This document shows, in pieces, positions 6,714 to 12,424 of a stretch of 21,401 nt of DNA. The stretch is taken from the IMG/VR virus record IMGVR_UViG_3300032088_001521, positions 1 to 21,401 of that record; one strand, written 5' to 3'. The DNA is from a virus. The position numbers and the translations under genes were made by a program. The notes beneath the pieces are model-generated. The model made no database searches and was not told the origin of the DNA. It worked only from the letters and a program-made list of their open reading frames with translations. Numbering within the stretch: the stretch's first letter is position 1; each line of letters starts with the position of its first letter.

Positions 6714-8191
6714 GGCTAAGAGAATTATTCGAAGCACCAGCAACAGCAGTAATGGCATTTGGAAGAATGAATCCACCTACTATTGGACATGCTAAACTAG
6801 TTGCCGCAATTAAAAGTCAACCAGGTGATCCTTTTATATTCTTAAGTCAAAGTCAAAAACCTAAAACAGATCCGCTATCCTTTAATGACAAATTGCGTTA
6901 TGCTAAGTTTTTCTTTCCAGAAGTTACTATCGGTAATCCAGAAGTAAAAACAATTATACAAGCACTACAAAAAATAGAATCACTAGGCTATCAACAATTA
7001 ATTTATGTTGCAGGCAGTGATCGTATTTCGTCATTTGAAGAACTAATTAACAAATATAATGGTAAAGATTACAACTTCAAATCAATTAAAGTTGTAAGTG
7101 CAGGCCAACGTGACGCAGATGCTGAGGGTGCAGAAGGCATGAGTGCAAGTAAACTAAAGAAACTTGCAGCTGAAGGAAAACTTGAAGACTGGACAGACGA
7201 AACAGGTAAAAAACAACCAGGCTTTAGGAGTGGTGTTCCAGAACCTAAACTAGCAGACGAAATGTTTGCAGCTGTAAGACAAGGTATGGGTGTTAGAGAT
7301 CAAGTACCTGCTGAAAGTATAGAAGAAAATATAACAAGTGCAGATATACCTGTTGTAACATACGATAGAAATTACGGTGGTGATGTTAACAAAGTACTTG
7401 CAGTAAAACGTAATGCAAAGGCTGATGCAGAAGCATTGTATAAAAAATTAGGTGGCGTAAGTGATGCAAATTATGAAATTATTTCTAAAGCTGCAGAACA
7501 AAAGAAACAAGAGTTACGTCAAGTATATAGAGATGCACTAGCAAAACAAGGCATCAAAGGTGCAGCAGCACTTAAATCTCCAGAATACTTATTGTTTAGA
7601 AAACAAAATGCTGACTTATCAATTATGTTAGGAACAGCAATGAATATGGTAGGAAACGGATCTGGTAAATTAATTAAACCAAATGGTAAAATAATTAAAC
7701 CAAGTGAAGGTATAGAAGAAGCAGAACTTACACCAGGACAAGGATTGCCTAAACAAATTAAAGTAATCAAAATGCCTACACCTCCACAAGCACCTACTGG
7801 TCCAGATGGAACAGGTGAAGATGGAACACGTATTGGTACTACACCAAAAGGTAATAGAAGTGTTTCAAGTGGTGCAGGAACATATATTTTTGCGCCAACA
7901 GGTGATTTAATGTTGTATATGACTCCGAAGATAGGTGGACTACAGCAAACACATAACATTCCAAAACAACGTATTACAGTAAACTATGGTACTACTATTG
8001 ACGGGGCAGGTATAGATCAAAAAGCAACTTATGATATGAGCGGTAAACTTATAAGTGGCGATAATACATCAATTAGTAGCGGTGATATTGGTGTAAGTGT
8101 TGACAAAGATAAAGGATCAACAGTAAATTATAAAGTAGACGCTAATACAAAAGTTTCAGCAAACAGTAAAACTGGTATAAAGGTTAATTAA
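6710..8191 (+). CDS. NMNAT/cytidylyltransferase-like enzyme with C-terminal extension
   Basis: A 493-aa protein whose first about 160 residues are a nucleotidyltransferase domain. It has G-R-M-N-P-P-T-I-G-H (18-27), the HxGH-class nucleotide-binding motif with Thr in place of the first His, and an S-A-S-K-L-K segment (145-150) matching the second motif. This fold transfers AMP or CMP, as in NadM-type NMN adenylyltransferases, and related phage enzymes are called cytidylyltransferases. The N-terminus M-R-L-R-E-L-F-E-A fits a capsid-targeting peptide with cleavage after L-F-E. The middle (about 165-330) is helical and polar. The last about 160 residues are Gly/Ser/Thr/Asn-rich, beta-like and of unknown role. 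Overlaps by ATGA and TAATG join it to both neighbours. Confidence 0.8.
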   Translation: MRLRELFEAPATAVMAFGRMNPPTIGHAKLVAAIKSQPGDPFIFLSQSQKPKTDPLSFNDKLRYAKFFFPEVTIGNPEVKTIIQALQKIESLGYQQLIYVAGSDRISSFEELINKYNGKDYNFKSIKVVSAGQRDADAEGAEGMSASKLKKLAAEGKLEDWTDETGKKQPGFRSGVPEPKLADEMFAAVRQGMGVRDQVPAESIEENITSADIPVVTYDRNYGGDVNKVLAVKRNAKADAEALYKKLGGVSDANYEIISKAAEQKKQELRQVYRDALAKQGIKGAAALKSPEYLLFRKQNADLSIMLGTAMNMVGNGSGKLIKPNGKIIKPSEGIEEAELTPGQGLPKQIKVIKMPTPPQAPTGPDGTGEDGTRIGTTPKGNRSVSSGAGTYIFAPTGDLMLYMTPKIGGLQQTHNIPKQRITVNYGTTIDGAGIDQKATYDMSGKLISGDNTSISSGDIGVSVDKDKGSTVNYKVDANTKVSANSKTGIKVN

Positions 8192-8403
8192 TGTATACTA
8201 GTATTGATGAACTTAAGAAACTTGCTGGTGTAAACGAATTCAAAGGTTACACAGAGTACACTCTTGAGAATATCAGTGATGCAGCAGCTTCTAATCGCAA
8301 GAAAGAAAAAGCACAAAATATAAAACCAGGTGACAAAGAATGGTTTAAACTTTGGTTCAGTCTTCCACATATGACTGGTGCAACATTTAGAGGACGTAAG
8401 TAA
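8191..8403 (+). CDS. Small conserved phage protein with LAG motif
   Basis: A 70-aa protein. Residues 5-16 contain I-D-E-L-K-K-L-A-G-V-N-E, an amphipathic segment of the (L)-A-G-V-x-E kind, which recurs in the larger gene at 10932 as A-L-A-G-V-S-L-T-E. Both end in a hydrophobic-x-Glu site like the T4 prohead-protease consensus. The C-terminal part holds a G-D-K-E-W-F-K-L-W-F-S-L-P motif (48-60), which I recall as a recurrent short module in marine T4-like phages. No enzyme motif is seen. Stop/start overlaps (TAATG) connect it to genes on both sides. Function unknown; a packaged head protein is inferred. Confidence 0.55.
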   Translation: MYTSIDELKKLAGVNEFKGYTEYTLENISDAAASNRKKEKAQNIKPGDKEWFKLWFSLPHMTGATFRGRK

Positions 8404-8837
8404 TGAAAATATTTGAAATTACAAGTGAAAAATATACTGGGCCTTTAAGTGACAAGCAAAAAGAATTACTTAAAAAAGGTTATAAATTAGATAAAGATGG
8501 GGTACCTTATTGGCAGCCGGACGGGGATAAAGTAAGTCCTTTTTATCAAGACGAATTAGGACCAGGATGGGATAAAGATTCTTTAGATAAAGATGCTGAT
8601 GAGATTATTCCTGGTACTAGTGCTGCTTTAGATAAGGCTAGAACAAATCCTAACAGCAAATACCATGCAAATACAACAACAGATTTTTCAGGTGGTGGAT
8701 ACACAACTACTAGAAGAACCGATAAAGGTACAAAGGTAGATAAATTTCCAAGTATAAATGCAAAAGTAAGCACAACAACACAGAAGAAAAAGGGTGGTAA
8801 ACTCAAAACAGATGTGAAATTTAAAGGCAATCTATAA
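8403..8837 (+). CDS. Basic phage protein with capsid-targeting-like N-terminus
   Basis: A 144-aa unrecognised protein. The first nine residues, M-K-I-F-E-I-T-S-E, closely match those of the gene at 6393 (M-K-I-F-E-V-V-E) and at 9802 (M-K-I-Y-E-I-L-G-E), although the bodies are unrelated. This pattern suggests a shared address signal. The remainder is hydrophilic and Lys/Asp/Gly/Thr-rich, with a Lys-rich basic tail (about 126-144) and no strong hydrophobic core, so much of it may be disordered. Linked to neighbours by TAATG overlaps on both sides. Confidence 0.55.
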   Translation: MKIFEITSEKYTGPLSDKQKELLKKGYKLDKDGVPYWQPDGDKVSPFYQDELGPGWDKDSLDKDADEIIPGTSAALDKARTNPNSKYHANTTTDFSGGGYTTTRRTDKGTKVDKFPSINAKVSTTTQKKKGGKLKTDVKFKGNL

Positions 8838-9802
8838 TGAGATACAACGATATCAAAGAAGGTGTTGGCCGCATTACAAAGCAAAATCAAACTGTTGATG
8901 TAGGACCTAGTGAAATTAAAACCCAAGCTGCAAAGTTTGGAAATAAAGTAGATAAAGATGGTCGTCCACCTACACTATCAAAAAAAGTAAAAGGTTCTAA
9001 AACAAATGTATTGTTTAACTTAGGTATGTCTGAATCTATTTCGGTTGACAACCTATATGAAAACGTGCTATACTTCAGACAAATGAAAGAAAATTTAGGC
9101 GAAATAGCACAGGCAACAGAAATATATGTAGACATGGACGGCGTACTTGCTGACTTCTTTGGCGAGTGGGCTAAACTAATGAAAGTTGATCATTATTCAA
9201 AAATCGACGATATTGATATTAATGTAGCACTACAAAAGATTCGAGACACAGACGAGTTTTGGTTAAATCTTCCATTACTTCCACAAGCAAAACAACTTCT
9301 TTCAGTTATAAAACAAATCAAAGGTGAATACAACATATGTAGTACGCCGTTGGCAGACGATCCTAATTCAGAGCCACACAAGCGTGAATGGATTAAAAGA
9401 AATTTAGCATTTTTTCCACCTAAGAATGTTTATATAACAAACAACAAACCACAATATGCAACCAAAGAAGATGGTACACCTAACATACTAATTGACGATT
9501 TTGGTAAAAATGTTGATGCATGGGAAGCTGCAGGTGGTACAGGATTCAAATACAAAGATCATAAATTTGAACGCACAGCAAAAGATCTGCAACAGCATTT
9601 AAATGCAAAAGTTCATGATAATATGGCAGAGAACTTTGCTGATGGTAAGAAAAAAGGCAAAAGCAGACCAGGGCGTGTAAAACGTTCAGGTGCTAGTTGT
9701 AACGGTAGCGTAACAGAATTAAGAGCTAAAGCTAAAAAGGCAAGCGGTGAACGTGCTAAAATGTATCACTGGTGTGCTAATATGAAAAGTGGGAGATCAT
9801 AA
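8837..9802 (+). CDS. HAD 5'-nucleotidase-like protein with extra N- and C-terminal modules
   Basis: A 321-aa three-part protein. Residues 1-90 hold M-R-Y-N-D-I-K-E-G (a possible targeting peptide cut after I-K-E) and a polar module ending near G-M-S-E. Residues 95-255 are a HAD-superfamily phosphatase with D99-M-D101-G-V-L-A-D, a Ser/Thr motif (S169-T170), Lys182, and the acidic I-L-I-D-D motif (217-221). This is the layout of the 5'(3')-deoxyribonucleotidase family, which strips phosphate from dNMPs. Residues 265-321 are a very basic tail with Cys288, His311 and Cys313, ending in an M-Y-H-W-C-A-N-M-K motif. A packaged nucleotidase is an inference. The HAD assignment itself is firm. Confidence 0.8.
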   Translation: MRYNDIKEGVGRITKQNQTVDVGPSEIKTQAAKFGNKVDKDGRPPTLSKKVKGSKTNVLFNLGMSESISVDNLYENVLYFRQMKENLGEIAQATEIYVDMDGVLADFFGEWAKLMKVDHYSKIDDIDINVALQKIRDTDEFWLNLPLLPQAKQLLSVIKQIKGEYNICSTPLADDPNSEPHKREWIKRNLAFFPPKNVYITNNKPQYATKEDGTPNILIDDFGKNVDAWEAAGGTGFKYKDHKFERTAKDLQQHLNAKVHDNMAENFADGKKKGKSRPGRVKRSGASCNGSVTELRAKAKKASGERAKMYHWCANMKSGRS

Positions 9803-9987
9803 TGAAGATATATGAAATATTAGGTGAAACTACTACTGCATCAGGTAGTATTTCTGTAGCAGTAAAGCCTGTAGGTAAGATGCAAAGCAGAACTATGTAT
9901 AACGCAGACGGTACAATGAAAAATGCGTTAGATGGCGATAAATTAATGGCTGGTAAAAAGAAGCCGAAGAAGAACAAACAAGCATAA
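9802..9987 (+). CDS. Very small basic protein with capsid-targeting-like N-terminus
   Basis: A 61-aa protein starting M-K-I-Y-E-I-L-G-E-T, the clearest match in the window to a T4-like capsid-targeting peptide (cleavage expected after L-G-E). The remainder has M-Y-N-A-D-G-T-M-K-N-A-L-D and a Lys-rich tail (52-59). If cut after Glu9, the product would be a 52-residue basic peptide, which would suit a DNA-associated internal head protein. No known domain. Shares TAATG with the nucleotidase-like gene upstream. A possible late promoter lies at its end. Confidence 0.6.
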   Translation: MKIYEILGETTTASGSISVAVKPVGKMQSRTMYNADGTMKNALDGDKLMAGKKKPKKNKQA

Positions 9988-9990
9988 ATA
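9983..9990 (+). promoter_or_regulatory. Possible T4-type late promoter (CATAAATA)
   Basis: CATAAATA differs from the late consensus TATAAATA only in the first base. It lies at the end of the 61-aa gene, in one of the few small gaps of the block, 27 bases before the ATG at 10018. A CGGAG ribosome site at 10007-10011 follows. The placement matches that of the exact copy at 511-518. Confidence 0.4.
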
Positions 9991-10017
9991 CTACTATTAA
10001 AGTATTCGGAGATAATT

Positions 10018-10545
10018 ATGACTAAAAAACTTAAAGAAGGCGGCTTAGGCGATCTAGCACATGCAGCTGAACGTGACCACGAAGTACAAATGGCACGAGC
10101 AGATCTGTATAAGATTGCAAAATATGCTATCAAACTACACGATATGCTTAAAACAGTAAGTGAAGCTGAAGGCATTGAAGGTTGGCAACAATCAAAAATT
10201 ACAAAAGCAGCAGATTACATTGGATCAGTATACCATGCTATGGATTACGATATGAAATTTGCAGAATCTAAAAGCACAAAAAATGTTATGAATCGTTCTA
10301 AGACAATGACTGAAGAATCATACTTAGAAGCAATGCAATCAAAAGTAGCAAGCAAACTTGCTGAATCTGAAGCATTATGTTCTGAGTGTGGCAATCCAAG
10401 TTACACAACATTAGGCTTATCAGAAGCAGAGCTAGATGAAGTAGCTGGTCCTGAAAAGTGTTGGAAAGGCTACAAGAGAGCTGGAACACAAGCTGGTACT
10501 GGTAAGAACGCAGGCAAACGTGTCAATAAGTGTGTGAAAGCATAA
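10018..10545 (+). CDS. Helical phage protein with Cys-rich C-terminal tail
   Basis: A 175-aa protein of unknown function. The first eight residues, M-T-K-K-L-K-E-G, offer an L-K-E cleavage site near the N-terminus. Residues about 12-80 are strongly helical (A-R-A-D-L-Y-K-I-A-K-Y-A-I-K-L) and I recall this block in other marine T4-like phages. The C-terminal third has a C-S-E-C pair (121-124) and two later Cys (148 and 172) in a Lys/Gly-rich tail (G-T-G-K-N-A-G-K-R-V-N-K-C). Four Cys with this spacing could bind zinc, which is untested. GGAG lies 6 bases before the ATG. Confidence 0.6.
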   Translation: MTKKLKEGGLGDLAHAAERDHEVQMARADLYKIAKYAIKLHDMLKTVSEAEGIEGWQQSKITKAADYIGSVYHAMDYDMKFAESKSTKNVMNRSKTMTEESYLEAMQSKVASKLAESEALCSECGNPSYTTLGLSEAELDEVAGPEKCWKGYKRAGTQAGTGKNAGKRVNKCVKA

Positions 10546-10551
10546 GTTACT

Positions 10552-10935
10552 ATGCGTGTATCAGAAGGCATATTTGATTGGTTCAAAAAGAAAGAAAAAA
10601 CAATCGGCGATAGTCCCGAATACAAAGGCTGGTTGAACATTTATCTTAAGAATCCTGATGTTGCTGCAATGCACAAGCGTCATAAAGAATTTTTACAATA
10701 CTATCAACAATCACAAAAGAATGAAGAACTTGACTTTGGTAAAATGTGGAATACTTTGATGCATGGCCCTAACGATGATTTTCCAAAATATTTAGAGTTT
10801 GCTCAAAGTAAAATGAATTACTTACCTGATGACAGAATACGCAAACGTTTAAAGATGAAGTTTCCAAAAATTATGCCTGTAGACATTGAACGTGTAATTA
10901 AAAAGATACAAGCACTAAGAGCAAACAGATCATGA
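10552..10935 (+). CDS. Unknown basic helical phage protein
   Basis: A 127-aa protein that I do not recognise. It begins M-R-V-S-E-G-I-F-D-W-F-K-K-K, a short amphipathic start with a Glu5-Gly6 junction that could be a minimal targeting peptide. The body is helical, rich in Lys, Phe, Tyr and Trp (Trp10, 27 and 66) and lacks Cys. The C-terminus (about 100-127) is basic with K-M-K-F-P-K-I-M-P. It starts 6 bases after the preceding stop and overlaps the next start as ATGA. Confidence 0.55.
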   Translation: MRVSEGIFDWFKKKEKTIGDSPEYKGWLNIYLKNPDVAAMHKRHKEFLQYYQQSQKNEELDFGKMWNTLMHGPNDDFPKYLEFAQSKMNYLPDDRIRKRLKMKFPKIMPVDIERVIKKIQALRANRS

Positions 10936-11537
10936 GTGATAACTTTTACGAAATGAGTGCAAAGATGAAGGAACTATTTCCTTCAAATCCCGAAGCAGAC
11001 AAAAAAGCTCTACTTGCAATGGCTGGTAATACAACACCAGTTGAAACTCCAACAGTGGTACAAGAGAGTGTAGAAGTAGCACAAGGTTCACTACAAATGG
11101 ACAAAGACTATAGTATTTCAGACTTTGCGGCATTAGCCGGAGTTAGTCTTACAGAAGGCAAACAAAAAACAGGCAGTGCAGGACAACTAAAAGGCAAAGA
11201 TGCAATTACTAAAAGTGCTACTCCAGGTGGCAACGAATCACCACATCCTGCTAGAAACAAATTAGTAGGAGAAGCTGAAGAAGATCGTATTACAGCATTA
11301 GAGCGCAGAATAGAAGCACTTGAATCAATGCTTAGTGAGCGTGAACTTAGCAAAGGCGAAGAAAAAGAAAAAGAACGTCTTGTTAAAGGTATGAAGAAAA
11401 ACAAAAGTGATTTCAAAGATCGCTATGGCAAGGATGCAGAAGCAGTTATGTATGCAACAGCAACCAAAAACGCCAAAAAGAACGAATCTATTAAAGATCA
11501 GCTTCTTAAAATGCTTGACGAAAAAAAGCAAAAATAA
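10932..11537 (+). CDS. Coiled-coil phage protein with internal LAG/E site
   Basis: A 201-aa hydrophilic protein. Residues 1-33 are helical. Residues 58-76 contain Y-S-I-S-D-F-A-A-L-A-G-V-S-L-T-E-G, with a predicted L-T-E/G protease site at 75. Residues 116-152 form a strongly charged coiled coil (E-R-R-I-E-A-L-E-S-M-L). The segment 164-182, R-Y-G-K-D-A-E-A-V-M-Y-A-T-A-T-K-N-A-K, is a module that I recall in several unrelated phage proteins. If the internal site is used, a large N-terminal piece (about 75 aa) would be removed. A scaffold-like or packaged role is possible. No enzyme motif is seen. It is the last gene before a strong promoter. Confidence 0.55.
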   Translation: MSDNFYEMSAKMKELFPSNPEADKKALLAMAGNTTPVETPTVVQESVEVAQGSLQMDKDYSISDFAALAGVSLTEGKQKTGSAGQLKGKDAITKSATPGGNESPHPARNKLVGEAEEDRITALERRIEALESMLSERELSKGEEKEKERLVKGMKKNKSDFKDRYGKDAEAVMYATATKNAKKNESIKDQLLKMLDEKKQK

Positions 11538-11540
11538 TAC

Positions 11541-11569
11541 TTGACAACTACTAAAAAATAACGTATAAT
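11541..11569 (+). promoter_or_regulatory. Consensus sigma70 promoter
   Basis: TTGACA at 11541-11546 and TATAAT at 11564-11569 with a 17-base spacer: both hexamers are perfect and the spacing is optimal. Transcription would start near 11576, just before the AAGGAG ribosome site. The host housekeeping polymerase should use it directly, so the downstream genes, through the polymerase and sugar cassette, may be transcribed early. It is the strongest promoter I see in the window. Confidence 0.85.
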
Positions 11570-11582
11570 ATACTTAAACTAC

Positions 11583-11588
11583 AAGGAG
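11583..11588 (+). promoter_or_regulatory. Strong ribosome binding site of the DsbA-like gene
   Basis: AAGGAG ends 6 bases before the ATG at 11595, an almost ideal Shine-Dalgarno site. Together with the perfect promoter this predicts high expression of the small protein that follows. Confidence 0.8.
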
Positions 11589-11594
11589 TAAATT

Positions 11595-11858
11595 ATGAGT
11601 GAACGTACCTATGGTGCAGAAGAAAAAGCAAAACTTGAACGTCTTGTTAACGAAGGTGTTACAGTATTGCAAGAGATTGAAGACCTAAATGCAGGGTTAA
11701 AAGATACCGTGAAAGCAGTAGCAGAAGAATTAGATGTAAAACCAAGTTTAATTAACAAAGCAATTAAAATTGCACAAAAAGGCGAATGGTTAAAAGTTGC
11801 AGATGAGTTTGATGACTTAGAAACACTAGTAGCTACAGTAGGAAGAGATAAAATCTAG
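11595..11858 (+). CDS. dsbA: DsbA-like double-stranded DNA-binding protein
   Basis: An 87-aa helical, acidic/basic mixed protein close in size to T4 DsbA (89 aa), a dsDNA-binding protein that assists late transcription. Residues 12-47 are helical, and 49-77 contain the family-like segment L-D-V-K-P-S-L-I-N-K-A-I-K-I-A, with Lys-rich faces suited to DNA contact, followed by an E-W-L-K-V-A-D-E-F stretch. The match is by overall pattern and not by a catalytic motif, so another small DNA-binding protein is possible. It has its own promoter and ribosome site. Its stop codon shares a base with the GTG start of the next gene. Confidence 0.65.
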   Translation: MSERTYGAEEKAKLERLVNEGVTVLQEIEDLNAGLKDTVKAVAEELDVKPSLINKAIKIAQKGEWLKVADEFDDLETLVATVGRDKI

Positions 11859-12139
11859 TGCAAAAAATAAAAGACTTTTGGATCAACAGTTATAAAAGTG
11901 ACAAAATTGCATTTGCATTTGAACTTGTTAGTTTTATCTTTACAGTAGCCGCTAGTTTAACATTAGCGTTTAATGCTAGAGATCCTAATATGTTAATTAT
12001 CTATCCGTTCTTTTTTGTAGGATCGATTACACAGTGTTATGCCGCAGTTAGAAGAGGTGCGGCATGGGTTATGTTACTAACAGGATACTTTGCTGTTATT
12101 AACGTGTTTGGATACGGAGTGGCTGCTGGATGGTGGTAA
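11858..12139 (+). CDS. Small three-helix membrane protein
   Basis: A 93-aa protein starting with GTG at 11858, which overlaps the previous TAG by one base. Hydrophobic segments at about 18-38, 44-63 and 69-89 suggest three membrane passes with a short basic N-terminus (K-I-K-D-F) and a basic loop R-R-G (65-67). The C-terminus is aromatic (G-W-W). Family unknown; it may pair with the following membrane protein as a small transporter or membrane-modifying unit. There is no sign of a signal peptide. Confidence 0.6.
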   Translation: MQKIKDFWINSYKSDKIAFAFELVSFIFTVAASLTLAFNARDPNMLIIYPFFFVGSITQCYAAVRRGAAWVMLLTGYFAVINVFGYGVAAGWW

Positions 12140-12348
12140 AACCGTATCAATGGCTAGCGTGGGTGGCTACAATATGTTTATTGACAGCCGCTACCTTAGC
12201 CGCATTTAATGTTTACCCTTTGTACATTTGGGCATTCATTATTAGCAACAGTCTATGGATACTTGTTGGTGTCCTATGGAAAGAAAAAAGTTTAATTGTT
12301 ATGAACGCAGGACTAACCGTAATTTATGTTGCGGGCTTGTTGTTTTAA
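12130..12348 (+). CDS. Small three-helix membrane protein (PnuC/SemiSWEET-like size)
   Basis: A 72-aa, almost wholly hydrophobic protein with segments at about 8-26, 30-49 and 53-71. The middle contains an N-S-L-W-I-L-V-G motif and a short W-K-E-K loop. Three helices in about 70-90 residues is the topology of SemiSWEET-type half transporters, and PnuC has related repeats, but I see no diagnostic motif, so transport is only a guess. Its ATG lies inside the end of the preceding membrane-protein gene (10-base overlap), which suggests that the two proteins work together. Confidence 0.55.
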   Translation: MVVKPYQWLAWVATICLLTAATLAAFNVYPLYIWAFIISNSLWILVGVLWKEKSLIVMNAGLTVIYVAGLLF

Positions 12349-12424
12349 TAAGTATTAATAACGCCAATAGCAGTAGCTAGGCATGTATGAAGGTTAAGTT
12401 GGCCATAAGCAACGAAGGAGACAT
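12349..12424 (+). promoter_or_regulatory. Leader of DNA polymerase gene with ribosome site
   Basis: This is the longest clean gap in this part of the window (76 bases). It ends with AAGGAG (12415-12420) four bases before the polymerase ATG. T4-family phages control gene 43 by polymerase binding to an RNA hairpin at this site. I see only weak pairing here, so a translational operator is possible but not shown. No sigma70 or late promoter is evident. Confidence 0.4.

Noticed and set aside
12345-12358. Palindrome TTAATA-AG-TATTAA after the 72-aa membrane protein
   Set aside because: Short, A/T-only arms and no T-run, too weak for a terminator, and expected by chance at this base composition.
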